8,894 nucleotides of DNA from Tannerella sp. (GTDB lineage: Bacteria; Bacteroidota; Bacteroidia; Bacteroidales; Tannerellaceae), in the NCBI GenBank assembly GCA_031277235.1, contig JAITMT010000244.1:1-8894 (forward strand), written 5' to 3'. Every line of letters starts with the position of its first letter. Position 1 is the stretch's first letter. Below are positions 7,701 to 8,894 of this stretch, piece after piece. Made by a program: the position numbers and the translations under genes. The notes under the pieces are model-generated. The model had not been told where the DNA came from. It made no database searches and was given only the letters and a program-made list of their open reading frames with translations.

Positions 7701-7928
7701 AACGAAACCGGAAGCCGTACTTTTGATATATTTATTGACGACCGGTTGTTGGTTACGGAAAATATTACCAATAAATGGAATAAAAATGCGTTCGTCAATG
7801 TAGAGTATAAAATTCCGGTAGAAATGTTAAAATCCAAAGCAGACATAACAGTAAAGTTTGTGGGAAAAGAAGGAAATCATGCAGGACGAATTTTCTACGT
7901 CAGGTTGGTGAAAAGTAATATCGAATAA
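4755..7928 (+). CDS. Bifunctional CE1 feruloyl-esterase-like / GH127-GH146 beta-L-arabinofuranosidase
   Basis: This is one continuous 1057-residue frame with a signal peptide (1-20, ending LYAGA). Residues about 30-283 are an alpha/beta-hydrolase of the CE1 esterase type: oxyanion motif LLHGIGGDE (82-90), nucleophile Ser177 in GLSMGG, acid Asp231 or Asp233 in CGDKDG, and His263 in GRHDF. The likely activity is release of ferulate (or acetate) from arabinoxylan. From FPLSRVTLLDSPF (294) onward it is a GH127/GH146 protein (former DUF1680): LDGHVGGHYLSA (348-359), putative acid/base Glu571 (SRKEHF), metal-site Glu590 and Cys592 (PESCNTYNML), and the Cys pair 659-660 in MWCCVGTG, one being the nucleophile in this Zn-cysteine family. 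Beta domains follow, including a DUF4986-like end (IHDSRYMMYW, 883-892) and a DUF6805-like C-terminus (GEQQPEADH, 928-936). Domains join with almost no linker. It lies between a terminator and the next gene 21 bases on. Family choice between GH127 and GH146 is unresolved. Confidence 0.92.
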   Translation: MKKFIIQSLLLLIFSLYAGAQDAKYAIEQTPPAGFDVAKSDIPHGTISTVSYPSKTVGAERKASVYTPPGYSKGNKYPVLYLLHGIGGDEKEWLNGGHPEVILDNLYAQGKIAPMIVVMPNGRAMKDDSPGENIFAPDKVAAFATFEQDLLNDLIPYIEKNYPVIKNRENRAIAGLSMGGGQTLNFGFANMDQFAWMGAFSAAPNTKQPKELLPDPQQAKNMKLIWISCGDKDGLISNSKRTSDYLNENGIPHILRITPNGRHDFVEWKDNIYRFSQLIFKPADPEIINHVKSFPLSRVTLLDSPFKRSRDLNIKVLLQYDTDRLLAPFLHEAGLPKKAEYFPNWQGLDGHVGGHYLSALAISYAAPGNKQCKERMEYILAELKRCQDANGDGYVGGVPNGTKIWNEIRNGNPQIVWDYWVPWYNIHKTFAGLRDAWLYAGNESAKEMFLELCDWGLSVISPLTDEQMKAMLGQEYGGMNEVYADAYQMTNNERYLWAAKRFGNDYLFDGMSVSKDELDNKHANTQVPKAVGFQRTGEVSGDKQQTHAGEFFWETVVNNRSISIGGNSRKEHFPSHEDCISYMEEREGPESCNTYNMLKLTEGLFRMNPQAKYADYYERAMYNHIFSTQHPEHGGYVYFTSARPAHYRNYSSPNNGMWCCVGTGMENHGKYGEFIYTHCGDSLYVNLFIPSELDWKEKGIRLIQNTNFPNEENSKLTVKTKKPSRYTVMVRIPRWVQADKMKVICQGKNYATNAQPSSYIAINRMWKDGDEIDIHFPMRITIEELPNRPDFISILRGPIVLGARMGTDDLKGLIADDGRWSHIAHGSLVSLFDTPPMIGSREEIQSKLENMQVVAGKPFSFTVPGLFQDAKYKDLVLEPFCNIHDSRYMMYWLSVTQKEYDRVLENKRETERQNLILDSRTIDAVNTGEQQPEADHLMKQRNTQTGVLHEEFWRNAAPRGFFQYGMKTEGQEDLSLMVRYWGNETGSRTFDIFIDDRLLVTENITNKWNKNAFVNVEYKIPVEMLKSKADITVKFVGKEGNHAGRIFYVRLVKSNIE

Positions 7929-7949
7929 AACAATTTTAATTATCATGTC

Positions 7950-8894
7950 ATGAAAAAAGTAATAATTATCTTATCAATTGCAGTATTATTCCCGGCTTGG
8001 AATTATATTTCCGCCCAAAATCTGAAACTCAACGATCTCGATTATTTCGAGGCGCAAGGCGTGAACGTCCTCGTGTACAGCAACCTGTTTACCGGAGGTT
8101 TTAACGATGAAAAAACCGCCGGCATCGAATTGATTCACCATGGCGTCAGGACGGCGCAAGGCGGCGCTGTAAGGCTTTCCTGCACTCCCGAACAGTGGGA
8201 TTTGGTTCCCGTAATTCCCGATCGCAAGGTAAACAGGGAAACCGGTTCGATTGAGTCAAGCCTGCAATATCCCGATTATGATTTTGAATCTCGCGTTGTG
8301 GTAACGGCAAAAGGAAAAGGCGTTGAAATATCCGTTTATTTGGACAAACCGGTACCCTCGTTTTTAGAAGGTAAAGCCGGATTTAATCTGGAATTTCTGC
8401 CGTCGCAATATTGGGGAAAGACCTATCTCATGGATGGGCGTCCCAACCTCTTTCCGCGCTATGCCGCCGGAAACAGTGTAACAAAACCGAAGGATGAAAA
8501 AATCAAACAGTTCAACGGCTATGTAACTGCCGACGACAGAGGTACCGGACGATTTATCGAACCGTTGCCTCTCGAAACCGGTCGTACCCTTATTTTGGGT
8601 TCTAATGCTCCCGAACGTTTGGTGAAAATCTCTTCCGATGAAGACTTGGCGCTTTTCGATGGCCGCGTATTGGCGCAAAACGGATGGTATGTAGTCCGAA
8701 GTTTACTTCCCGCAGGCAAAACAGGAAAAGTTTTAACCTGGACAGTCGAACCCAATGCCGTTGCAGGCTGGATAAGAGAACCCAATATCGGTTTTTCACA
8801 GATAGGTTATCTTCCCGCACAACCGAAAGTAGCGGTTATCGAACTGGACAGGAACGACAAACCGCTTGCGGAAGCGTCCCTCTATAAAATGGAC
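7950..8894 (+). CDS. Secreted GH9-like glycosidase, N-terminal part only (3' end outside window)
   Basis: The frame is open for 315 codons from ATG 7950 to the window edge. The start is 21 bases after the previous stop, with no intervening terminator, so the two are probably co-transcribed. An ATG at 7945 is out of frame and stops at once. A signal peptide covers about residues 1-22 (MKKVIIILS...ISAQ). Residues about 30-275 form a predicted beta-rich region with phrases such as GFNDEKTAGIELIHHGVRTAQGG (split: FNDEKTAGIE, IHHGVRTA), LSCTPEQWDLVP and FLPSQYWGKTYLMDG, which I associate with N-terminal regions of Bacteroidota GH9-type enzymes. At 283-300 FSQIGYLPAQPKVAVIEL matches the start of a cellulase N-terminal Ig-like domain, which normally precedes a GH9 catalytic (alpha/alpha)6 barrel. 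The catalytic domain itself is beyond the window, so the family assignment is inferred. Confidence 0.75.
   Translation, partial: MKKVIIILSIAVLFPAWNYISAQNLKLNDLDYFEAQGVNVLVYSNLFTGGFNDEKTAGIELIHHGVRTAQGGAVRLSCTPEQWDLVPVIPDRKVNRETGSIESSLQYPDYDFESRVVVTAKGKGVEISVYLDKPVPSFLEGKAGFNLEFLPSQYWGKTYLMDGRPNLFPRYAAGNSVTKPKDEKIKQFNGYVTADDRGTGRFIEPLPLETGRTLILGSNAPERLVKISSDEDLALFDGRVLAQNGWYVVRSLLPAGKTGKVLTWTVEPNAVAGWIREPNIGFSQIGYLPAQPKVAVIELDRNDKPLAEASLYKMD

Noticed and set aside
7945..7953. ATG at 7945 as a start for the last gene
   Set aside because: It reads Met-Ser-stop; the signal peptide begins at the ATG at 7950.

Overview
The window looks like part of a plant cell-wall (xylan/arabinoxylan) degradation cluster from a Bacteroidota genome, most likely Bacteroidales. 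The evidence is a run of same-strand secreted glycoside hydrolase genes, a GH10 xylanase with a carbohydrate-binding module inserted in its catalytic domain, a Cys-Asp-Asp-Asp lipoprotein signal typical of surface export in this phylum, a type IX secretion-like C-terminal tail on the GH30, AT-rich translation starts with weak or absent Shine-Dalgarno sequences, and moderate GC. No SusC/SusD pair, regulator, RNA gene, CRISPR array or transposase is visible. All genes are on the + strand.

Layout. (1) 1-978: the 3' part of a GH10-fold protein whose acid/base and nucleophile glutamates are both replaced (Asp and Ala), so probably a non-catalytic pseudo-xylanase. (2) 979-1090: an 11-bp-periodic repeat that folds back on itself, next to the following start codon. 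(3) 1091-2830: an apparently intact surface-lipoprotein GH10 endo-xylanase with an inserted CBM, followed by a terminator. (4) 2930-4390: a GH30 (subfamily 8-like) glucuronoxylanase with a T9SS-like tail. (5) 4392-4649: a short ORF joining a signal-peptide-like start to the last ~47 codons of a GH10, nearly identical in DNA to the tail of gene 3 and followed by a similar terminator; it is probably the scar of a deleted or duplicated GH10 gene. (6) 4755-7928: a bifunctional secreted protein, a CE1 feruloyl-esterase-like domain fused to a GH127/GH146 beta-L-arabinofuranosidase. (7) 7950-8894 (runs off the end): a secreted protein with a long N-terminal beta-rich region leading into what looks like a cellulase N-terminal Ig-like domain, probably a GH9 enzyme.

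How they could work together (inference): the GH10 and GH30 enzymes cut the xylan backbone at unsubstituted and glucuronate-decorated sites; the CE1 half of the fusion removes ferulate and its GH half removes arabinofuranose; the GH9-like protein attacks an associated beta-glucan or backbone; and the inactive GH10 may hold substrate at the surface. The main points of interest are the doubly inactivated GH10, the GH10-tail remnant with its recent repeat, and the esterase-arabinofuranosidase fusion.
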